Origin: Candidatus Aenigmatarchaeota archaeon | GTDB lineage: Archaea > Aenigmatarchaeota > Aenigmatarchaeia > GW2011-AR5 | Direction: 5' to 3' | DNA length: 6,222 nucleotides | Assembly (NCBI GenBank): GCA_018304565.1 | Contig: JAGVVX010000043.1 | Span: 1-6,222, forward strand | Shown: piece by piece, positions 1-4,595 of the stretch | Layout of the letters: the number at the start of each line of letters is the position of its first letter | Position numbering within the stretch: the first letter of the stretch is position 1 | Program-made: the position numbers and the translations under genes | Notes under the pieces: generated by a model | The model's database searches: none | Told to the model about the DNA's origin: nothing | The model's input: the letters and a program-made list of their open reading frames with translations, nothing else

Positions 1-19
1 AGAGAAGCAGGGCTTCTCT
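1..19. repeat. Perfect short inverted repeat (hairpin 1) at window start
   Basis: Bases 1-8 (AGAGAAGC) are the exact reverse complement of 12-19 (GCTTCTCT), leaving a three-base loop AGG. The stem could extend to the left, outside the window. It lies directly before a second, longer hairpin and upstream of the lemA-family gene. It could be the end of an upstream transcript, part of a small structured RNA, or a contig-end effect. No T-run follows on the plus strand to support an intrinsic terminator. Confidence 0.6.
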
Positions 20-21
20 TG

Positions 22-51
22 CATCGCAGGAATTAAGAATTCCTGCAGATG
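22..51. repeat. Inverted repeat (hairpin 2), 13 bp stem with one bulge
   Basis: Bases 26-34 (GCAGGAATT) pair perfectly with 38-46 (AATTCCTGC) around a three-base loop AAG. If A47 is bulged, 22-25 (CATC) also pairs with 48-51 (GATG), giving a 13 bp stem. Together with hairpin 1 this makes two stem-loops within 51 bases. The lemA-family start codon is 46 bases further on, with an AT-rich TATA-like stretch between. It may be a terminator or processing signal of an upstream gene, or a structured RNA. The sequence alone does not decide. Confidence 0.6.
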
Positions 52-67
52 TCCCAAGAAACAATAA

Positions 68-75
68 AAATATTA
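68..75 (+). promoter_or_regulatory. TATA-like box of the lemA-family gene
   Basis: AT-rich AAATATTA is centred about 27 bases before the ATG at 98. If this is an archaeal TATA box, transcription would start at or just before the ATG and give a leaderless mRNA. That fits the lack of a clear Shine-Dalgarno motif here. The whole 60-90 region is AT-rich, so the exact box is uncertain. Confidence 0.35.
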
Positions 76-97
76 TGATAAAAATACGTGACGGAAA

Positions 98-691
98 ATG
101 GCGCAAAAACAGCCGGTGTTTAACACAAAAATGATAGCTATTGGGGCAGCGGCTCTTCTATTATTAATTTTCGCAGCAACTGTCTGGGGATCTTACAACA
201 ATCTTGTCAGGCTCAACCAGAATGTTGACAAAACATGGGCAGACGTTGAAACGCAATACCAGAGGCGGGTAGACCTGATACCAAACCTCGTTAATGTTGT
301 TGAAAGCTATGCGATATTCGAGAGAGAAACGCTCACTGAGATAACAGCACTAAGATCGCAATGGCAAACATCAGCCAGTGCAACACAAAGAGTTGATACA
401 GCAAACCAGCTTGAAACAGCCTTGTCAAAACTTCTTCTTATCAGTGAAAACTATCCTGACCTGAAAGCGAACCAGAATTTCATCGGCCTTCAGGATTCAT
501 TGGCAGAAACGGAAAACATGGTGGCTGTTTCAAGGACAAGGTTCAACACAGCCGTCAGGGACTACAATTCTGCAGTCCATGTATTCCCATCAAACATGAT
601 TGCAGGCTGGTTCGGCTTCTCGCAAAGGCAGTATTTTGAAGCCCAAGCAGGTGCAAGTCAGGCCCCTGAAGTAGAAATCAACATAAGCTGA
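98..691 (+). CDS. lemA: LemA family membrane protein
   Basis: 197-residue protein of the LemA family, whose role is still poorly understood. Family members are membrane-anchored with a long antiparallel helical domain. One hydrophobic segment at about residues 11-31 follows a short basic N-terminus and is best read as a transmembrane anchor. Family hallmarks follow: the segment YNNLVRLNQNVDKTW (33-47), the strongly conserved QYQRRVDLIPNLV (53-65), and ENYPDLKANQNF (117-128). The C-terminal part has LQDSLAETEN (131-140) and a FPSNMIAGWFGF-like stretch (163-174). Length and domain order match a complete family member. The ATG at 98 is used because it leaves a normal short cytoplasmic leader and a TATA-like box lies about 27 bases upstream. 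The gene converges on the GNAT-like gene with an 11-base gap. In other genomes lemA often sits near TPM-domain or HtpX genes; none is visible here. Confidence 0.95.
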   Translation: MAQKQPVFNTKMIAIGAAALLLLIFAATVWGSYNNLVRLNQNVDKTWADVETQYQRRVDLIPNLVNVVESYAIFERETLTEITALRSQWQTSASATQRVDTANQLETALSKLLLISENYPDLKANQNFIGLQDSLAETENMVAVSRTRFNTAVRDYNSAVHVFPSNMIAGWFGFSQRQYFEAQAGASQAPEVEINIS

Positions 692-702
692 TTCTTTAAA
701 TC

Positions 703-1071
703 TCATTCTGGCCTGTAAATCTTAGTAGCTTTCCAGCCGTTGCGGTCTAATCTGTAGCCGTGTTCTTCATACAAATGCGGAAGCTTTTCCATTGCTTCTG
801 GATTGATGAATACTGCATTATGTATAATATCCGCTTGCAATGCTCTTGAAGTGGAGCGTATAACTTCTGCACATCTTTCAATAAGTGCACGAGCTACTCC
901 GTTATAAGGCACGTCTGAAGAAAGTGTTGCATCAGCACTGAAACCTCCCAGAAGAGGATCATAATGCTGGTCAATTCCAATGAGATATTGCCCAGCTGGT
1001 TTGCCGTCTAGATAAGCGACTATTCTGAAGTTTCTCTCTCCAGATTTTTCAACTTCTGTTCTTGCTTGCAT
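703..1071 (-). CDS. Hypothetical protein, weakly similar to GNAT acetyltransferases
   Basis: 122-residue protein that I do not firmly recognise. Its layout resembles a small GNAT (acyl-CoA N-acyltransferase) fold. A strand-like stretch RIVAYLDGKPAGQYLIGI (16-33) is followed by NGVARALIERCAEVIRS (57-73), which sits where the CoA-binding loop and helix would be. NPEAMEKLPHLYEEHGYRLD (90-109) resembles the GNAT C-terminal pattern N-x-A...lY-x-x-x-GF. The canonical R/Q-x-x-G-x-G/A signature is not intact (GVARAL), so acetyltransferase activity is only a guess. The ATG at 1071 has a good Shine-Dalgarno motif, AAAGAGG, seven bases upstream. It is the last gene of the minus-strand cluster, 44 bases after the DUF1858-IscA gene and probably co-transcribed with it. 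It is convergent with lemA. There are no membrane segments or signal peptide. Confidence 0.8.
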   Translation of the reverse strand: MQARTEVEKSGERNFRIVAYLDGKPAGQYLIGIDQHYDPLLGGFSADATLSSDVPYNGVARALIERCAEVIRSTSRALQADIIHNAVFINPEAMEKLPHLYEEHGYRLDRNGWKATKIYRPE

Positions 1072-1078
1072 TCTGCAG

Positions 1079-1085
1079 CCTCTTT
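1079..1085 (-). promoter_or_regulatory. Shine-Dalgarno site of the GNAT-like gene
   Basis: The minus strand reads AAAGAGG, then a seven-base spacer and the ATG at 1071. This fixes the start and suggests translation from an internal position of a longer mRNA rather than a leaderless one. Confidence 0.6.
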
Positions 1086-1115
1086 AGTATTTTTCCAATG
1101 TCAGCTGTTAGAAAA

Positions 1116-1682
1116 TCAATGGAAGCTCTGGCCGCAGGCGCACGAGCTTTTTGCATTGGGGTTAACGACCTTGAAACCGGCTCCCTGGAACGTATCTATG
1201 TAGTCTATCTTTGATCCTGAGAGCATTGGCATTGAGTCGCGATCGATGAAAAGCTTTATTCCCTCAACCTCAATCACTTCATCCGTCTCTGTACTCTCTT
1301 CTTCCAGTTCGAATGCATACTGGTAGCCTGAACAGCCGCCAGGAATTACATCGATGCGGAGGCCGCGGTTCGCCATGCTGTTATCTTGCATGAATTGCTT
1401 AAGCTTGACAACAGCTTTCTCTGTCAGGCCTATAGGCCCCTCGTTGACAACCTCTCCTCTCTCGGCTGCTTCATTCAGTTCTGTGATTATAGCATCTATC
1501 TGGTCCTTCTTGCCTGCGTGGCCTGCAATGCCCTGTTCCACTGTCTCTGTATAAGAGACGTTGCAGCCGACGCAATGCACGCCGTATTTAGCAAAGACCT
1601 CCACTGTGCCAGGGTACTTCTGCACGATGGAAGCAATTGTCATAGTCCTTGTTACTTTCTGTCCTGTTTCCTGCATATTCAT
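1116..1682 (-). CDS. Fusion of DUF1858 redox-disulfide domain and A-type Fe-S carrier (IscA/HesB)
   Basis: 188 residues when started at the ATG at 1682. A TTG sits one codon upstream but is less likely. Residues about 13-71 form a DUF1858 domain, also known as the hybrid-cluster-protein-associated redox disulfide domain. It runs MTIASIVQKYP, then KYGVHCVGC with Cys37 and Cys40, then NVSYTETVEQGIAGH and a closing ELNE. A short linker leads to a complete A-type carrier (about 85-188). There GGCSGYQY holds Cys117 and SCACGQSF holds Cys181 and Cys183. The spacing C-x63-C-x-C is exactly that of IscA/ErpA/HesB, the three cluster ligands. A-type carriers receive Fe-S clusters and pass them to apoproteins in the cytoplasm. 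The fused CxxC could act as a redox or extra cluster-handling module (inference). The gene lies 47 bases downstream of the Rieske gene and has its own good TATA box, so a secondary promoter is likely. Confidence 0.93.
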   Translation of the reverse strand: MNMQETGQKVTRTMTIASIVQKYPGTVEVFAKYGVHCVGCNVSYTETVEQGIAGHAGKKDQIDAIITELNEAAERGEVVNEGPIGLTEKAVVKLKQFMQDNSMANRGLRIDVIPGGCSGYQYAFELEEESTETDEVIEVEGIKLFIDRDSMPMLSGSKIDYIDTFQGAGFKVVNPNAKSSCACGQSFH

Positions 1683-1709
1683 CAACTAATCACAATTCCT
1701 GCAAGTAAT

Positions 1710-1717
1710 TATTTATA
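1710..1717 (-). promoter_or_regulatory. TATA box of the DUF1858-IscA gene
   Basis: The minus strand reads TATAAATA, a near-ideal archaeal box A, centred about 31 bases before the ATG at 1682. Transcription would then start near 1688, leaving about six bases of leader. It lies in the gap behind the Rieske gene and would be an internal promoter of the cluster. This placement supports the ATG at 1682 over later ATGs. Confidence 0.55.
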
Positions 1718-1729
1718 GGCTTTCTTAAT

Positions 1730-2032
1730 TCAAACTTCTACCAGAACATCGTTGGCTTCTACCTTGACATTGTAAGTCTTTACTTTCACCGTCGGCACAA
1801 CCGGTGAAACGCCTGTTTCAACGTTGAACTTCCATCCGTGCCATGGGCACATGATAATTTTATCCTCCAGAACTCCTTCTCCAAGTGGACCTCCCTGATG
1901 AGCGCATGCGTTTGTTGTTGCATAAAATCCGCCGCTGACACGATAAAGGGCAATCTGGTCTCCGTTGGCAGTGACAGCCCTGGCTTCGCCGTCTTTCATG
2001 CTGTTTGCTTCTGCGACTTTAACGAACGTCAT
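1730..2032 (-). CDS. Small soluble Rieske [2Fe-2S] ferredoxin
   Basis: 100-residue protein consisting of a single Rieske domain. The two cluster-binding boxes are intact: CAHQGG (Cys43, His45) and CPWHGWKF (Cys62, His65), separated by 16 residues between His45 and Cys62. A [2Fe-2S] cluster should therefore be held by two Cys and two His. There is no signal peptide, membrane segment or oxygenase catalytic domain. That puts it with the stand-alone ferredoxins of the BphF/NirD-like type, which carry electrons in the cytoplasm to oxygenases or reductases. The partner cannot be read from this window. The ATG at 2032 is supported by a GGTGAT ribosome-binding motif. Only 11 bases separate it from the upstream endonuclease-like gene, so the two are very probably co-transcribed. 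The downstream gene encodes an Fe-S carrier, which could mature this protein (inference). Confidence 0.95.
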   Translation of the reverse strand: MTFVKVAEANSMKDGEARAVTANGDQIALYRVSGGFYATTNACAHQGGPLGEGVLEDKIIMCPWHGWKFNVETGVSPVVPTVKVKTYNVKVEANDVLVEV

Positions 2033-2035
2033 CTA

Positions 2036-2041
2036 ATCACC
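2036..2041 (-). promoter_or_regulatory. Shine-Dalgarno site of the Rieske gene
   Basis: GGTGAT on the minus strand, three bases (TAG) before the ATG at 2032, is the common archaeal ribosome-binding motif. It lies in the 11-base gap behind the preceding gene. A similar but weaker GTGATTAG precedes the DUF1858-IscA gene at about 1686-1693. Confidence 0.6.
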
Positions 2042-2043
2042 AA

Positions 2044-2871
2044 TTATTCAACATTTTTGTACAGTCTTTTCAACATCAGCGCGTCGCCTTCAATGTTGGG
2101 AGACTCACTTATCACTACACCTTTGATATTGAAATCTTTCCAGCTTTCTATTAAATCAAGAAAGTTTAAATCCGAGTCTTCAAGGTTTATGTGCCTTCTT
2201 TCTCCTGCTTCCGTGTACTCTATTCCTGCAATCTGTATATGCATGTTGTCCAGAGATTCTTTCCCCAATGTCTTTTCGATCTTTTCAAGCACAAGCCTGA
2301 ATTCCTCTGTTCTATTGAACTTGCCTTCGCGTGCATGCATATGCCCGTAATCTATGCAGGGCAGTACATGCTCCAGCTCTTGACTTAATCTAACAATCTC
2401 TTCAAAATCCCCGAACTGGCTCCGCTTGCCGGTAATTTCTGGTCTTATCCAGATATCGTTTCCTTCTTGTTTCAGTGTTTCAACTACAGTCCTGATGTTT
2501 TCCTTAATGATTTTGTAAGTTTCTTCTTTTGATTTCTTCATGTAAAAGCCTGGATGGAACGCAACACCCCATGCGCTACAGCTCCAAGCAACACGCGCAG
2601 CTGTAATAAGCCTCTGGATGGATGCCTTCATCTTGGCACTATCCTGAGCGTTCAAGTTGATGTAGTAAGGTGCATGACAGGTCAGAACAACGCTGTTGTC
2701 GTCAGCAGCCTTCTTTACAAGCGGTGCTGTCTTTTCAGAAATGTTTACGCTGTGAACAAACTCAAGTTCCATCGCATCAAGCCCCAGCACCCTCACGTGC
2801 TTCACGCCATCTGATGTATTTCCGTCGCAGCTGAGAGGTATGCCTGCTGTGCCGAACAGAAGCTTATGCAT
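2044..2871 (-). CDS. Endonuclease IV-like TIM-barrel protein (AP endonuclease family 2)
   Basis: 275 residues from the ATG at 2871 (a TTG one codon upstream is the alternative); close to the 280-residue E. coli endonuclease IV. The family cleaves DNA at abasic sites using a three-zinc centre inside a TIM barrel. Most expected metal ligands can be placed: His66 in CHAPYYINL, His106 in FHPGF, Glu145 in RPEITG, Asp174 and His177 in IDYGH, His211 in MHIQ, His227 in ERRHINL, and Glu256 in SESPN. The usual Asp-x-His pair before the last barrel strands reads Arg-Arg-His here (225-227), so one zinc ligand looks replaced. The protein may therefore be a sugar isomerase/endonuclease-like paralogue rather than a standard AP endonuclease. 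The N-terminal FGTAGIPLS is typical of archaeal members. It starts a tight pair with the Rieske gene. Family call is confident; activity is not. Confidence 0.88.
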   Translation of the reverse strand: MHKLLFGTAGIPLSCDGNTSDGVKHVRVLGLDAMELEFVHSVNISEKTAPLVKKAADDNSVVLTCHAPYYINLNAQDSAKMKASIQRLITAARVAWSCSAWGVAFHPGFYMKKSKEETYKIIKENIRTVVETLKQEGNDIWIRPEITGKRSQFGDFEEIVRLSQELEHVLPCIDYGHMHAREGKFNRTEEFRLVLEKIEKTLGKESLDNMHIQIAGIEYTEAGERRHINLEDSDLNFLDLIESWKDFNIKGVVISESPNIEGDALMLKRLYKNVE

Positions 2872-2887
2872 CAAACCAGTAGAAGGA

Positions 2888-2899
2888 AAATATTCTTAA
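2888..2899 (-). promoter_or_regulatory. Possible TATA-like box of the endonuclease IV-like gene
   Basis: The minus strand reads TTAAGAATATTT about 17-28 bases before the ATG at 2871, in the 54-base gap behind the preceding gene. No Shine-Dalgarno motif is clear here, so a leaderless transcript is plausible. The match to a TATA box is weaker than elsewhere in the window. Confidence 0.3.
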
Positions 2900-2925
2900 G
2901 CAGAAGACGGGGCAAATCTGCCGCA

Positions 2926-3252
2926 TCATCCAGGGTATAAAACAGGGTGCTTTCTTCCCAGAACGAGATTATACTCATCTTCTGTCATTGTCCTGTCAAT
3001 CATTTTATGCCAGAGAACCCTAGCCAATTCACGTCCACCTTCTGTATACTTTGGAAAATCACCATGAAGAATATTCCACACAGGATCGTCAAACATTTCC
3101 ATATTAAGAATATTTCTGGAAGCAGTGCCATATCCATAGACACTTGCCAGTTCTCTGCCACTTTGGATTCTTCTTCTAGTTTCTGATCTTCTCTTTGGAT
3201 CTGCTCCATTCAATTCGTTTCCTGACCGGACTAAATATTGCTGAATTATCAT
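2926..3252 (-). CDS. Hypothetical protein, not recognised
   Basis: 108 residues from the ATG at 3252. A TTG at 3270 would add six residues, but it lies only about 11 bases from the centre of a strong TATA-like box, whereas the ATG at 3252 is about 29 bases away. I do not recognise the family. It is soluble, mostly charged and probably helical, with an arginine-rich stretch DPKRRSETRRRIQSGRE (18-34). A short motif GRELA occurs twice (32-36 and 73-77), suggesting two related helical units. The C-terminal part has TMTEDEYNLVLGRKHPVLYPG, with an EF-hand-free acidic start and a Pro/Tyr-rich end. There are no cysteines, signal peptide or membrane segment. It sits between DUF2203 and the endonuclease-like gene on the same strand, with a separate promoter-like box. 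A real gene is supported by its spacing in the cluster and by the absence of any competing long frame. Confidence 0.7.
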   Translation of the reverse strand: MIIQQYLVRSGNELNGADPKRRSETRRRIQSGRELASVYGYGTASRNILNMEMFDDPVWNILHGDFPKYTEGGRELARVLWHKMIDRTMTEDEYNLVLGRKHPVLYPG

Positions 3253-3276
3253 AATTGCTACATTAGACAATCAGAC

Positions 3277-3284
3277 TATTTAAA
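3277..3284 (-). promoter_or_regulatory. TATA box of the unrecognised gene
   Basis: The minus strand reads TTTAAATA, centred about 29 bases before the ATG at 3252. It lies between the DUF2203 stop at 3290 and the coding region, and it favours the ATG start over the TTG at 3270. Transcription would begin near 3255 with almost no leader. Confidence 0.45.
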
Positions 3285-3289
3285 AATAA

Positions 3290-3718
3290 TCACTGCCTGT
3301 TAAAAGCGAAAAGGTCTCTTAGCGGCCTTCTTCCTGTAAAGCCTGAATTCAGCCCATGCCAGTGGTTTATCTTGTCTTCTCCATATCTCCAGCAGAGGAA
3401 GACAACCTCGTCGTTGAGCTCATAGTAAAAATCTACCAGGCCGCGTTCGATATCCTTTACAAAACAGCCTAATTGGTTTATTTTTATCATTTCATCTTGC
3501 AGATGCTTCATGACCTCCTGCTGCTTGCTTGCGAGGTCCGTATAATAACCGTTATCGACATGATTGTGTTTGTAAACGTCCTCTCCCCAGATGTCAATAA
3601 GCGAGTCTATATCTGCCGAAACTGCTTTCAGCGTCTGGTTTAAGTGAAAAATCTTTTCAAGGTTTGTTTTGAGTGTGGGCAGTAATTCTTCAGCCTCTAT
3701 GACTGAAAATATTTTCAT
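3290..3718 (-). CDS. DUF2203 family protein
   Basis: 142-residue member of DUF2203, a family of unknown function found in archaea and bacteria. The N-terminus FSVIEAEELLPTLK (4-17) matches the family's opening pattern F-t-x-x-E-A-x-x-L-L-P-x-L. A long helical, coiled-coil-prone region follows. The conserved C-terminal core is complete: LGCFVKDIERGLVDF (83-97), then a cysteine-tryptophan strand FLCWRYGE (107-114), and INHWHGLNSGFTGRRPL (117-133). The HWH and GFxGRxPL elements are the best-conserved parts of the family. The ATG at 3718 has AAGAGG three bases upstream. A TATA-like box also overlaps the stop of the preceding Mrp-like gene, 32 bases before. It is probably the second gene of the unit that begins with the Mrp-like ATPase. 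Confidence 0.92.
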   Translation of the reverse strand: MKIFSVIEAEELLPTLKTNLEKIFHLNQTLKAVSADIDSLIDIWGEDVYKHNHVDNGYYTDLASKQQEVMKHLQDEMIKINQLGCFVKDIERGLVDFYYELNDEVVFLCWRYGEDKINHWHGLNSGFTGRRPLRDLFAFNRQ

Positions 3719-3721
3719 AAG

Positions 3722-3727
3722 CCTCTT
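3722..3727 (-). promoter_or_regulatory. Shine-Dalgarno site of the DUF2203 gene
   Basis: The minus strand reads AAGAGG three bases before the ATG at 3718. The spacing is short but usable, and it supports translation of a longer mRNA from the upstream Mrp-like gene. Confidence 0.4.
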
Positions 3728-3745
3728 GTATTTTTTACTTTCCCC

Positions 3746-3754
3746 TATATTTAA
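3746..3754 (-). promoter_or_regulatory. TATA-like box overlapping the Mrp-like stop codon
   Basis: The minus strand reads TTAAATATA, centred about 32 bases before the DUF2203 ATG and overlapping the TAA of the Mrp-like gene. It could give DUF2203 its own promoter with a leader of about six bases. It may also be chance AT-richness at a gene end. Confidence 0.35.
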
Positions 3755-4536
3755 TCTTTTTGCTGGTGCAGAAGAAGTTTTTTCACGATATTCTCGAAAT
3801 CTTTGCGCAGATTTTTGTCATCTTTCACTGCAGGCACGCCTCCGCTTGTCAGGCTGCTGAGTGTTTTCTGCAGCTTTATGCTCCCAAGAAGAGGGACTCC
3901 TGAGCTTTCCGCCAGTTTTTCGACTCCTGAGCCAAAGATTCCTCCAGCCATGTTCTCGATAATGCCGAGTACAGGAACATTCATCTGCTTTGCCATGTTT
4001 ATCGCTTTGTTTGCGTCTGTTAATGAGACAGGATGGGGGGTAGAAACTATTACCACGCCGCTCAGCTGCACAAGCTGCATGAGCGTCAGCGCGGCGTCGG
4101 ATGTCCCGGGTGGCGTGTCTATAATCAAATAGTCAAGATTGCCCCATTCAACCAATTCAAGAAACTGCAGTATAGCGTGAGATATCATCGGCCCCCGCCA
4201 GATTATGGCTGTATCCTCTGAATCCTGGAGTGAAGCCATCGATGCAATCTTCATGCCGTATTTCTCGACAGGCTTTATTTTTCCGCCTGAAACGCTGAAT
4301 TTTTCTGTTATCCCGAGGAACTTGTTGACATTCGGGCAATCTATGTCGGCATCCAGCAGTCCCACGCTATTATTTTCAGCAAGCAGTGCAGCTATGTTTA
4401 TAGCCACGGTCGTCTTGCCTACGCCGCCCTTGCCGGACATCACGGCTATTCTTCTTCTTATTCTGCCAAGCCTCTCCATGACGTGCTTTCTCTGCTCGCC
4501 TATCCTCTCTATAGTCTTGGTAGAAGTTTCTTCCAT
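3751..4536 (-). CDS. Mrp/NBP35-family P-loop ATPase lacking the CxxC motif
   Basis: 261-residue ATPase of the Mrp/ApbC/NBP35 group (SIMIBI class, related to MinD). These dimeric cytoplasmic proteins bind and hand over Fe-S clusters. A basic N-terminal helix (1-30) leads to the deviant Walker A SGKGGVGKTT (34-43, signature Lys36 and Lys41). Then come LLDADIDCPNV (60-70), WRGPM (113-117) and the Walker B/switch DYLIIDTPPGTSD (135-147). The C-terminal ENMAG (194-198) is followed at once by GIFGSGVEKLAE. The family's usual CPxC segment at that point, which bridges a cluster between two subunits, is missing, and the only cysteine is Cys67. The ATPase core is otherwise complete. It heads the seven-gene minus-strand cluster and is divergent from purA. 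Cluster binding here is doubtful. A MinD/ParA-like role is less likely given the WRGPM and TPPGTSD signatures. Confidence 0.93.
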   Translation of the reverse strand: MEETSTKTIERIGEQRKHVMERLGRIRRRIAVMSGKGGVGKTTVAINIAALLAENNSVGLLDADIDCPNVNKFLGITEKFSVSGGKIKPVEKYGMKIASMASLQDSEDTAIIWRGPMISHAILQFLELVEWGNLDYLIIDTPPGTSDAALTLMQLVQLSGVVIVSTPHPVSLTDANKAINMAKQMNVPVLGIIENMAGGIFGSGVEKLAESSGVPLLGSIKLQKTLSSLTSGGVPAVKDDKNLRKDFENIVKKLLLHQQKD

Positions 4537-4560
4537 GAGTTTGTTGTAGCAACCTAGGCA

Positions 4561-4566
4561 TTTAAA
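4561..4566. promoter_or_regulatory. Palindromic TTTAAA, candidate shared TATA element of two divergent genes
   Basis: The 59-base region between the Mrp-like ATG (4536) and the purA ATG (4596) holds TTTAAA, which reads the same on both strands. Its centre is about 27 bases before the Mrp-like start and about 32 before the purA start. These are the distances expected for archaeal TATA boxes with leaderless or near-leaderless mRNAs. No other strong box is visible in the gap. Confidence 0.45.
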
Positions 4567-4595
4567 GTTTGGCAGGAAATATTAGCGGTAATAAA

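Noticed and set aside
2..67. Open plus-strand frame ending at TAA 65-67, possibly the tail of an upstream gene
   Set aside because: About 21 codons with no recognisable motif, and the bases are better explained by two hairpins. Without sequence to the left it cannot be supported as a coding end.
692..702. Terminator between lemA and the GNAT-like gene
   Set aside because: The 11-base gap has a short T/A-rich run but no hairpin and no long T-tract.
1386..1718. 110-codon plus-strand open frame (with another at 1354-1554)
   Set aside because: Both are antisense to the DUF1858-IscA gene, whose cysteine motifs and spacing are canonical. The plus-strand translations show no domain.
1838..2350. 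170-codon plus-strand open frame
   Set aside because: It lies antisense to the Rieske and endonuclease-like genes, which show clear family motifs. Its own translation is rich in Ser, Cys and Phe without any recognisable pattern.
4205..4549. 114-codon plus-strand open frame antisense to the Mrp-like gene
   Set aside because: It overlaps Walker A and the DADIDCP motif on the other strand and has only low-complexity Ser/Leu-rich content.
4569..4595. TTG at 4569 as the purA start
   Set aside because: It would add nine residues before the family's normal N-terminus, has no ribosome-binding motif, and lies within a few bases of the TATA-like element.
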